A stretch of DNA of 64,000 nt from Petrolisthes cinctipes (taxonomy: Eukaryota > Arthropoda > Malacostraca > Decapoda > Porcellanidae). The position numbers were made by a program, and so were the translations under genes. Numbering within the stretch: the first letter of the stretch is position 1; each line of letters begins with the position of its first letter. Below, piece after piece: positions 10,142-21,000 of the stretch. Below the pieces are notes generated by a model that saw only the letters and a list, made by a program, of their open reading frames with translations, ran no database searches and was not told the origin of the DNA. The stretch is from positions 2,678,501-2,742,500 of the forward strand of contig JAWQEG010000003.1 of the NCBI GenBank assembly GCA_033782935.1. The letters run 5' to 3'.

Positions 10142-10348
10142 ATTTTAGTCGATATCTCAAATTCAGGCCCAAAACACCCGAAAATTCGATATTTTGGGGT
10201 CCCAGAAGCGAACTGTACATGCATCTTCTGTACCCGTTTATATCTCAAATTCAGGCTCCAAACACCCGAAAATTCGATATTTTGGGTTCCCAGAAGCGAT
10301 CTGTACATGCCTACTGAGATGCAGGCCCAAAACATGCTGAAAATCGAT
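10142..10348 (+). repeat. Recombinant 207-bp monomer joined in 88-bp register
   Basis: The unit starts as an S monomer that has lost 10 bp at ATTTTA/GTCGATATC. At about 10215-10225 it passes from CTGTACATGC of a 3' half straight into ATCTTCTGTACCC of a 5' half. It finishes as a D monomer with CTGAGATGCAGG. The joint links consensus position 120 to position 33, which are equivalent sites in the two 88-bp halves. Lengths agree: 137 plus 159 minus 89 gives 207. This is what an unequal crossover between half-monomers would leave. Confidence 0.85.
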
Positions 10349-12967
10349 ATTTTAGGAGCCCAAAGTCAACATGTGTATGTATCTTCTGCACTCGTTTATA
10401 TCTCAAATTCAACCTCAAAACACCCGAAAATTCGATAATTTTGGGTCCCAGAAGCGATCTGTACATGTATAGTCAGTGCTAGAATGTTTTCAAAATATAG
10501 GTCTAAATCATGCTAAAAATCGATATTTTAGGTGCCCAAAGTCTATATCTCAAATACAGGCCCAAAACATCCGAAAATTCGATATTTTGGGGTCCCAGAA
10601 GCGAACTGTACATGCCTACTCTGTGTTAGAGTATTTTCAAAATACAGGTCCAAAACATAATGAAAATCGATCTCTTAGGTGCCCAAAAGTCGATATGTGC
10701 ATGCATCTTCTGTATCCGTTTATACCTCAAATTCAGGCTCCAAACACCCGAAAATTCGATATTTTGGGGTCCCAGAAGCGATCTGTACATGCCCACTCAG
10801 ATGCAGGCCCAAATCATGCTGAAAATCGATATTTTAGGTGCCCAAAGTCAACATATGAATGCATCTTCTGCACTCGTTTATATCTCAAATTCAACCTCAA
10901 AATACTCGAAAATTCGATAATTTTGGGTCCCAGAAGGGATCTGTACATGTATAGTCAGTGCTAGAATGTTTTCAAAATATAGGTCCAAATCATGCTGAAA
11001 ATCGTTATTTTAGGTGCACAAAGTCAATATGTGCATGCATCTTCAGTACCCATTTATATCTCAAATTCAGGCTCAAAATACCCGAAAATTCGGTATTTTT
11101 GGGTCCTAGAAGCGATCTGTACATCCCTACTCCTAGTTAGAATGTTTTCAAGATACAGACCCATAACATGCTTAAAATCGATATTTTTTGGTGCCCAAAA
11201 GTCGATATGTGCATGCATCTTCTGTACCCGTTTATATCTCAAATTCAGGCACAAAACACCCGAAAATTTGATATTTTGGGGTCCCAGAAGCGATCTGTAC
11301 ATGCCTACTCATTGCTAGTATTTTTTCAAAATATAGGCTCAAAACATGCTAAAAATCGATATTTTAAGTGTCCAAAGTCGATGTGTGCATTCATCATCTG
11401 TACCCGTTTATATCTTAAATTCAGGCTCAAAACACCCGAAAATTCGATATTTTGGGGTCCCAGAAGTTATCTGTACATGCCTACTTAGTGCTAGAATATT
11501 TTCAAAATATAGGACCAAAACATGCTAAAAATCGGTATTATAGGTGCCCAAAGTCGATATATCAACTTCAGGCCCAAAACACCCGAAAATTCGATATTTT
11601 TGGGTCCCAGAAGCGATCTGTACATGCCTACTCAGATGCAGGCCCAAAACATGCTGAAAATCGATATTTTAGGTGCCCAAAGTCAACATGCACTCTTTTA
11701 TATCTCAAATTCAACCTCAAAACACCCGAAAATTCGATAATTTTGGGTCCCAGAAGCGCGTCTGTTCATGTCTAGTCAGTGCTAGAATGTTTTCAAAATA
11801 TAGGCCCAAAACATGGTAAAATACGATATTTTAGGTGCCCAAAGTCGATATCTCGAATTCAGGCCCAAAACTCCCGAAAATTCGATATTTTGTGATCCCA
11901 GAAGCGAACTGTACGTGCCTATCCGTGTTAAAGTATTTTCAAAACACAGGCCAAAAACATACTGAAAATCGATCTTTTAGGTGCCCCACAGTCGATATGA
12001 GCATGCATCTTCTGTACCCGTTTATATCCCAAATTCAACCTCAAAACACCCGAAAATTCGATATTTTTGTGTCCCAGAAGCGATCTGTACATGCCTTCTC
12101 AGTGCTAGAATATTTTCAAAATATAGGCCCAAAACATGCTAAAAATCGATATTTTAGGTGCCCAAAGTCGATATCTCAAATTCAGGCCCAAAACACCCGA
12201 TAATTCGATATTTTGGGGTCCCAGAAGCGAACTGTATATTCCTACTCCGTGTTAGAGAATTTTTAAAATACAGGCCCAAAACATACTGAAAATCGATCTT
12301 TTAGGTGCCCAAAAGTCGATATGTGCATGCATCTTCTGTACCCGTTTATATCTCAAAATCAGGCTCAAAACCCCCGAAAATTCGATATTTTGGGGTCCCA
12401 GAAGCGATCTGTACATGCCTACTCAGATGCAGGCCCAAAACATGCTGAAAATCGATATTTTAGGTGCCCAAAGTCAACATGTGTATGCATCTTCTGCACT
12501 CGTTTATATCTCAAATTCAACATCAAAACACCCGAAAGTTCAATAATTTTGGGTCCCAGAAGCGATGTGTACATGTCTAGTCAGTGCTAGAATGTTTTCA
12601 AAATATAGGCTCAAAACATGCTAAAAATCGATATTTTAAGTGTCCAAAGTCGATATGTGCATGCATCTTCTGTAACCGTTTATATCTCATATTCAGGCTC
12701 AAAACACCCGAAAATTCGATATTTTTGGGTCCCAGAAGCGATCTGTACTTGCCTACTCCGTGTTAGAGTATTTTCAAAATACAGGCCCAAAACAAGCTGA
12801 AAATCGATATTTTAGGTGACCAAAGTCAATATGTGTATGCATCTTCTGCACCCGTTTATATCCCAAATTCAACCTCAAAACACCCGAAAATTCGATATTT
12901 TTGGGTCCCAGAAGTGATCTGTAAATGCCTACTTAGTGCTAGAATATTTTCAAAATATAGGCCCAAA
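10349..12967 (+). repeat. D/E-rich satellite block
   Basis: D+E pairs alternate with L and S monomers. Local oddities are an E monomer with a 15-bp loss near 11684, a 2-bp gain giving AGAAGCGCGTCTG near 11755, and the first CCTATCCGTGTTAAAG monomer near 11919. About 10960-11540 matches about 25480-26060 at offset 14,519, sharing CATTTATATC, the CCCATAACATGCTT monomer and TTTTTTGGTGCCC. The rest is ordinary satellite. Confidence 0.82.
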
Positions 12968-13430
12968 ACATGTTAAAAACCGATATTTTAGGTGACCAAG
13001 GTCGATATCTCAAATTCATGCCCAAAGCTCCCGAAAATTCGATATTTTGGGGTCCCAGAAGCGAACTGTACATGCCTACTCCGTGTTAGAGTATTTTCAA
13101 AATACAAGCCCAAAACATACTGAAAACCGATCTTTTAGGTGCCCAAAAGTCGATATGTGCATGCATCTTCTGTACCCGTTTATATCCCAAATTCAACCTC
13201 AAAACACCCGAAAATTCGATATTTTTGGGTCATAGAAGCGATCTGTACATGCCTACTCATTGCCAGAATTTTTTCAAAATATAGTCTCAAAACATGCTAA
13301 AATTTCGATATTTTAAGTGTCCAAAGTCGATATGTGCATGCATTATCTGTGCCCGTTTATATCTCAAATTCAGGCTCAAAACACCCGAGAATTCGATATT
13401 TTGGGGTCCCAAAAGTGATCTGTACATGCC
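12750..13430 (+). repeat. Copy 1 of a 1,323-bp-offset duplication
   Basis: This stretch recurs at about 14072-14753, offset 1,322-1,323. Shared variants are GTAAATGCCTACTTAG, ACATGTTAAAAA, S-type monomers with ATGCCCAAAGC, GGGTCATAGAAGCG, and CATTATCTG. The interval between, 13431-14071, holds S and L monomers with CAATATACAGGCCCATAAC and no gene. Confidence 0.8.
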
Positions 13431-13659
13431 TACTTAGTGCTAGAATATTTTCAAAATATAGGCCCAAAACATGCTAAAAATCGATATTTTAGGTGCCCAA
13501 AGTCGATATCTCAAATTCAGGCCCAAAACACCCAAAAATTCGATATTTTGGGGTCCCAGAAGCGATCTGTACATGCCTACTCCGTGTTAGAGTATTTTCA
13601 ATATACAGGCCCATAACATACTAAAATCGATCTTTTAGGTGCCCAAAAGTCGATATGTG

Positions 13660-15725
13660 CATGCATCTTCTGTACCCGTTTATATCTCAAATTCAGGCTC
13701 AAAACACCCGAAAATTCGATATTTTGGGGTCCCAGAAGCGATCTGTACATGCCTACTCAGTTCTAGAATATTTTCAAAATATAGGCCCAAAACATGCTAA
13801 AAATCGATATTTTAGGTGCCCAAATTCGATATCTCAAATTCAGGCCCAAAACACCCAAAAATTCGATATTTTGGGGTCCCAAAAGCGATCTGTACATGCC
13901 TACTCCGTGTTAGAGTATTTTCAATATACAGGCCCATAACATACTAAAATCGATCTTTTAGGTGACCAAAAGTCGATATGTTGATGCATCTTCTGTACCC
14001 GTTTATATCTCAAATTCAGGCTCAAAACACCCGAAAATTCGATATTTTGGGGTCCCAGAAGCGATCTGTACTTGCCTACTCCTTGTTAGAGTATTTTCAA
14101 AATACAGGCCCAAAACAAGCTGAAAATCGATATTTTATGTGACCAAAGTCAATATGTGTATGTATCTTCTGCACCCGTTTATATCCCAAATTCAACCTCA
14201 AAACACCCGAAAATTCGATATTTTTGGGTCCCAGAAGTGATCTGTAAATGCCTACTTAGTGCTAGAATATTTTCAAAATATAGGCACAAAACATGTTAAA
14301 AATCGATATTTTAGGTGACCAAAGTCGATATCTCAAGTTTATGCCCAAAGCACCCGAAAATTCGATATTTTGGGGTCCCAGAAGAGAACTGTACATGCCT
14401 ACTCCGTGTTAGAGTATTTTCAAAATACAAGCCCAAAACATACTGAAAATCGATCTTTTAGGTGCCCAAAAGTCGATATGTGCATGCATCTTCTGTACCC
14501 GTTTATATCCCAAATTCAACCTCAAAACACCCAAAAATTCGATATTTTTGGGTCATAGAAGCGATCTGTACATGCCTACTCATTGCTAGAATTTTTTCAA
14601 AATATAGGCTCAAAACATGCTAAAAATCGATATTTTAAGTGTCCAAAGTCGATATGTGCATGCATTATCTGTACCCGTTTATATCTCAAATTCAGGCTCA
14701 AAACACCCGAAAATTCGATATTTTGGGGTCCCAGAAGTGATCTGTACATGCTTAATCAGATGCAGGCCCAAATCATGCTGAAAATCGATATTTTAGGTGC
14801 ACAAAGTCAACATGCACTCGTTTATATCTCAAATTCAACCTCAAAACACAAGAAAATTCGATAATTTTGGGTCCCAGAAGCAATCTGTACATGTCTAGTC
14901 AGTGCTAGAATGTTTTCAAAATATAGGCCCAAAACATGCTAAAAATCAATATTTTAGGTGCCCAAAGTCGATATCTCGAATTCTGGCCCAAAACACCCGC
15001 AAATTCGATATTTTGGGTCCCAGAAGCGAACTGTACATGCCTATCAGTGTTAAAGTATTTTCAAAACACAGGCCAAAAACATACTGAAAATCGATCTTTT
15101 TGGTGCCCCAAAGTCGATATGTGCATGCATCTTCTGTACCCGTTTATATCCCAAATTCAACCTCAAAACACCCGAAAATTCGATATTTTTGGGTCCCAGA
15201 AGCGATCTGTACATGCCTACTCAGTGCTAGAATATTTTCAAAATATAGGCCCAAAACAGGCTGAAAATCGATATTTTAGGTGCCCAAAGTCGATATCTCA
15301 AATTCAGGCCCAAAACACCCGAAAACTCGAAATTTTGGGGTCCCAGAAGCGAACTGTACATGCCTACTCCTTGTTAGAGTATTTTCAAAATACAGGCCCA
15401 AAACATACTGAAAATCGATCTTTTAGGTGCCCAAAAGTCGATAGGTGCATGCATCTTCTGTACCCGTTTATATCTCAAATTCAGGCTCCAAACACCCGAA
15501 AATTCGATATTTTGGGGTCCCATAAGCGATCTGTACATGCCTACTCATATGCAGGCCCAAAACATGCTGAAAATCGATATTTTAGGTGCCCAAAGTCAAC
15601 ATGTGTATGCATCTTCTGCACTCGTTTATATCTCAAATTCAACCTTAAAACACCCGAAAATTCGATAATTTTGGGTCCCAGAAGCGATCTGTACATGTCT
15701 AGTCAGTGCTAGAATGTTTTCAAAA
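13660..15725 (+). repeat. Duplicated block, copy at offset 9,770 lies at 23430-25495
   Basis: Markers keep a constant 9,770-bp offset: CTTAATCAGATGC at 14751 against CCTAATCAGATGC at 24521, CAACATGCACTCG at 14808 against 24578, and CTATCAGTGTTAAAG at 15041 against CTATCCGTGTTAAAG at 24811. Divergence begins near 15725/25495, where one copy reads GGCTTAAAACATGCTA and the other GGTCCAAATCATGCTG. The 14.76-15.7 kb part also matches 26.33-27.3 kb. Confidence 0.83.
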
Positions 15726-17905
15726 TATAGGCTTAAAACATGCTAAAAATCGATATTTTAAGTGTCCAAAGTCGATTTGTGCATGCATCTTCTGTACCCG
15801 TTTATATCTCAAATTCAGGCTCCAAACACCCGAAAATTCGATATTTTGGGGTCCCAGAAGCGATCTGTACTTGCCTAGGCACTCAGATGCATGCCCAAAA
15901 CATGCTGAAAATCGATATTTTAGGTGCCCAAAGTCAACATGGGTATGCATCTTCTGCACTCGTTTATATCTCAAATTCAACCTCAAAACACCCGAAAATT
16001 CGATAATTTTGGGTCCCAGAAACGATCTGTACATGTCTAGTCAGTGCTAGAATGTTTTCAAAATATAGGCTCAAAACATGCTAAAAATCGATATTTTAAG
16101 TGTCCAAAGTCGATATGTGTATGCATCTTCTGTACCCGTTTATATCTCAAATTCAGGCTTAAAAAACCCAAAAATTCGGTATTTTTGGGTCCTAGAAGCG
16201 ATCTGTACATCCCTACTCCTAGTTAGAATGTTTTCAAGATACAGACCCAAAACATGCTGAAAATCGATATTTTTGGTGCCCAAAAGTCGATATGTGCATG
16301 ATAAATCTTCTTTACCCGTTTATATCTCAAATTCAGGCTCAAAACACCCGAAAATTCGATATTTTGGGGTCCCAGAAGCGATCTGTACATGCCTACTCAG
16401 ATGCAGGCCCAAAACATGCTGAAAATCGATATTTTAGGTGCCCAAAGTCAACATGTGTATGCATCTTCTGCACTCGTTTATATCTCAAATTCAACCTCAA
16501 AACACCCGAAAATTCAATAATTTTGGGTCCCAGAAGCGATCTGTACATGTCTAGTCAGTGCTAGAATGTTTTCAAAATATAGGCTCATAACATGCTAAAA
16601 ATCGATATTTTAAGTGTCCAAAGTCGATATGTGCATGCATCTTCTGTACCCGTTTATATCTCTAATTCAGGCTCAAAACACCCGAAAATTCGATATTTTT
16701 TGGTCCCAGAAGCGATCTGTACATGCATACTCCTAGGTAGAGTATTTTCAAAATACAGGCCCAAAACATGCTGAAAATCGATATTTTAGGTCCCCAAAGT
16801 CAATATGTGCATGCATCTTCTGTACCCGTTTATATCTCAAATTCAGGCTCAAAACACCCGAAAATTCGGTATTTTTGGGTCCTAGAAGCTATCTGTACAT
16901 GCCTACTCCTAGTTAGAGTATTTTCAAAATACAGGCCCAAAACATGCTGAAAATCGATATTTTAGGTGCCCAAAGTCAATATGCGCATGCATCTTCTGTA
17001 CCCGTTTATATCTCAAATTCAGAATCAAAACACCCGAAAATTCGATATTTTTGGGTCCCAGAAGCGATCTGTACTTGCCTACTCCGTGTTAGAGTATTTT
17101 CAAAATACAGGCCCAAAACAAGCTAAAAATCGATATTTTAGGTGACCAAAGTCAATATGTGAATGCATCTTCTGCACCCGTTTATATCCCAAATTCAACC
17201 TCAAAACACCCGAAATTTTGATATTTTTGGGTCCCAGAAGTGATCTGTACATGCCTACTCAGTGCTAGAATGTTTTCAAAATATAGGCACAAAACATGCT
17301 AAAAATCGATATTTTAAATGTCCTAAGTCGATATGTGCATGCATCATCTGTACCCGTTTTTATCTCAAATTCAGGCTGAAAACACCCAAAAATTCGATAT
17401 TTTGGGGTCCCAGAAGTGATCTGTACATGCCTACTTAGTGCTAGAATATTTTCAAAATATAGGCCCAAAACATGCTAAAAATCGATATTTTAGGTGCACA
17501 AAGTCGATATCTCAAATTCAGTCCCAAAACACCCGAAAATTCGATATTTTGGGGTCCCAGAAGCGAACTGAACATGCCTACTCCGTGTTAGAGTATTTTC
17601 AAAATACCTGCCCAAAACATACTGATAATCGATCTTTTAGGTGCCCAAAAGTCGATATGTGGATGCATCTTCTGTACCCGTTTATATCTCAAATTCAGGC
17701 TCAAAACACCCGGAAATTCGATATTTTGGGGTCCCATAAGTGATCTGTACTTGCCTACTCCGTGTTAGAGTATTTTCAAAATACAGGCCCAAAACAAGTT
17801 GAAAATCGATCTTTTAGGTGCCCAAAAGACGATATGTGCATGCATCATCAGTACCCGTTTATATCTCAAATTCAACCTCAATGTGCATGCATCTTCTGTA
17901 CCCGT
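14757..17905 (+). repeat. Large duplicated segment, copy A left arm (offset 11,573)
   Basis: It is repeated at 26329-29478 with an almost constant offset of 11,572-11,573 bp. Rare shared markers make the match secure: CCTAGGCACTCAGATGC at about 15874 and 27447, GCATGATAAATCTTC at 16297 and 27870, TTCTGGCCCAAAACACCCG, CAGGCTGAAAATCG, and the unusual CAACCTCAATGTGC joint at 17881 and 29454. After about 17905 the copies part company. Confidence 0.87.
15755..15916 (+). repeat. D monomer with 4-bp GGCA insertion (162 bp)
   Basis: CCTACTCAG is replaced by CCTAGGCACTCAG, a gain of GGCA. The monomer also has GTCGATTTGTGC and ATGCATGCCC. Its length of 162 bp equals 158 plus 4. The same private variant occurs once more, near 27450, exactly 11,573 bp away. 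It tags the large duplication. Confidence 0.85.
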
Positions 17906-18016
17906 TTATATCTCAAATTCAAGCTCCAAACACCCGAAAATTCGATATTTTGGGGTCCCAGAAACGATCTGTACATGCCTACTCAGATGCAGGCCCAAAA
18001 CATGCTGAAAATCGAT
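17811..18016 (+). repeat. Composite 206-bp monomer with 47-bp internal duplication
   Basis: At 17880/17881 the sequence goes from CAACCTCA (consensus position 69) back to ATGTGCATGC (position 23). Positions 23-69 are therefore present twice in one monomer, which ends as a D type. The length of 206 equals 159 plus 47. The same joint at 29453/29454 lies in an L-type monomer of 224 bp, 177 plus 47, so the joint predates the large duplication and the flanking monomer was exchanged afterwards. A 130-bp deletion between two monomers would give the same sequence. Confidence 0.82.
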
Positions 18017-21000
18017 ATTTTAGGTGCCCAAAGTTAACATGTGTACGAATCTTCTGCACTCGTTTATATCTCAAATTCAACCTCAAAACACCCAAAAATT
18101 CGATTATTTTGGGTCCCTGAAGCGATCTGTACATGTCTAGTCAGTGCTAGAATGTTTTCAAAATACAGGCCCAAAACAAGCTAAAAATCGATATATTAGG
18201 TGACCAAAGTCAATATGTGTATGCATCTTCTACACCCGTTTATATCCCAAATTCAACCTCAAAACACCCGAAAATTTGATATTTTTGTGTCCCAGAAGCG
18301 ATCTGTACATGCCTACTCAGTGCTAGAATGTTTTCAAAATATAGGCTCAAAACATGCTAAAAATCAATATTTTATGTGTCCAAAGTCGATATGTGCATGC
18401 ATCATCTGTACCCGTTTATATCTCAAATTCAGGCTCAAAACACCCGAAAATTCGATATTTTGGGGTCCCAGAAGTAATTTGTACATGCCTACTTAGTGCT
18501 AGAATATTTTCGAAATATAGGCCCAAAACATGCTAAAAATCGATATTTTAGGTGCCCAAAGTCGATATCTCAAATTAAGTCCCAAAACACCCGAAAATTC
18601 GATATTTTGGGGTCCCAGAAGCGAACTGTACATGCCTACTCCGTGTTAGAGTATTTTCAAAATACAGGCCCGAAACATACTGAAAATCGATCTTTTAGGT
18701 GCCCAAAAGTCGATATGTGGATGCATATTCTGTACCCGTTTATATCTCAAATTCAGGCTCAAAACAATTGAAAATTCGATATTTTTGGGTCCCAGAAGTG
18801 ATCTGTACTTGCATACTCCGTGTTAGAGTATTTTCAAAATACACGCCCAAAACAAGCTGAAAATCGATCTTTTAGGTGCCCAAAAGTCGATATGTGCATG
18901 CATCATCTGTACCCGTTTATACCTCAAATTCAACCTCAAAACACCCGAAAATTCGATATTTTGGGGTCCCAGAAGTGATCTGTACATGCCTACTTAGTGC
19001 TTGAATATTTTCAAAATATAGGCCCAAAACATGCTAAAAATCGATATTTTAGGTGCCCAAAGTCGATATCTCGAATTCAGGCCCAAAACACCCGAAAATT
19101 CGATATTTTGGGGTCCCAGAAGCGAACTGTACATGCCTATCCGTGTTAAAGTATTTGCAAAACACAGGCCAAAAACATACTGAAAATCGATCTTTTAGGT
19201 GCCCCAAAGTCGATATGTGCATGCATCTTCTGTACCCGTTTATATCCCAAATTCAACCTCAAAACACCCGAAAATTCGATATTTTGGGGTCCCATAAGCG
19301 ATCTGTTCATGCCTAATCAGATGCAGGCCCAAAACATACTTAAATTCGATATTTTAGGTGCCCAAAGTCAACATGTGTATGCATCTTCTGCACTCGTTTA
19401 TATCTCAAATTCAACCTCAAAACGCACGACAATTCGATAATTTTGGGTCCCAGAAGCGATCTGTACATGTCTAGTCAGTGCTAGAATGTTTTCAGAATAT
19501 AGGCTCAAAACATGCTAAAAATCGATATTTTAAGTGTCCAAAGTCGATATGTGCATGCATCTTCTGTACCCGTTTATATCTCAAATTCAGGCTTAAAAAA
19601 CCCAAAAATTCGGTATTTTTGGGTCCCAGAAGCGATCTGTACATGCCTACTCCTAGTTAGAGTATTTTCAAAATACAGGCTCAAAACATGCTGAAAATCG
19701 ATATTTTAGGTGCCCTAAGTCAATATGTGCATGCATCTTCTGTACCCGTTTATATCTCAAATTCAGGCTCAAAACACCCGAAAATTCGGTATTTTTGGGT
19801 CCAAGAAGTGATCTGTACATGCCTACTCCTAGTTAGAGTATTTTCAAAATACAGGCCCAAAACATGCTGAAAATCGATATTTTAGGTGCCCAAAGTCAAT
19901 ATGTGCATACATCTTCTGTACCCATTTATATCTCAAATTCAGGCTCAAAACACCGGAAAATTCGATATTTTGGGGTCCCAGAAGCGAATTGTACTTGTCT
20001 ACTCCGTGTTAGAGTATTTTCAAAATACAGGCCCAAAACAAGCTGAAAATCGATATTTTAGGTGACCAAAGTCAATATGTGAATTCATCTTCTGCACCCG
20101 TTTATATCCCAAATTCAACCTCAAAACACCCGAAAATTTGATATTTTTTGGTCCCAGAAGTAATCTGTACATGCCTACACAGTGCTAGAATTTTTTCAAA
20201 ATATAGGCTCAAAACATGCTAAAAATCGATATTTTAAGTGTCCTAAGTCGATATGTGCATGCATTATCTGTACCCGTTTATATCTCAAATTCAGGCTCAA
20301 AACACCCAAAAATTCGATATTTTGGGGTCCCAGAAGTGATCTGTACATGCCTACTCCATGTTAGAGTATTTTTAAAATATAGGCCCAAAACATACTGAAA
20401 ATCGATATTTTAGGTGACCAAAGTCGATATCTCAAATTCATGCCCAAAACACCCGAAAATTCGATAATTTGGGGTCCCAGAAGCGAACTGTACATGCCTA
20501 CTCCGTGTTAGAGTATTTTCAAAATACAGGCCCAAAACATACTGAAAATCGATCTTTTAGGTGCCCAAAAGTCGATATGTGCATGCATCTTCTGTACCCG
20601 TTTATATCTTAAATTCAGGCTCCAAACACCCGAAAATTCGATATTTTGGGGTCCAATAAGCGATCTGTACATGCCTTCTCAGTGCTAGAATGTTTTCAAA
20701 ATATACGCTCAAAAAATGCTAAAAATCGATATTTTAGGTGCCCAAAGTCGATATCTCAAATTCAGGCCTAAAACACCCGAAAATTCGATATTTTGGTGTC
20801 CCAGAAGCAAACTGTACATGCCTACTCCATGTTAGAGTATTTTCAAAATACAGGCCCAAAACATACTGAAAATCGATCTTTTAGGTGCCCAAAAGTCGAT
20901 ATGTGCATGCATCTTCTGTACCCGTTTATATCCCAAATTCAACCTCAAAACACCCGAAAATTCTATATTTTTGGGTCCCAGAAGCGATCTGTACATGCCT

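Noticed and set aside
15720..16034. Reverse-strand open frames, such as about 104 codons here
   Set aside because: They are complements of the same monomers, recur wherever the same monomer order occurs, and have no independent coding features.
17875..17890. Transposon insertion point at the CAACCTCAATGTGC joint
   Set aside because: Both sides are satellite in the same orientation, with no foreign DNA, terminal repeats or target-site duplication.
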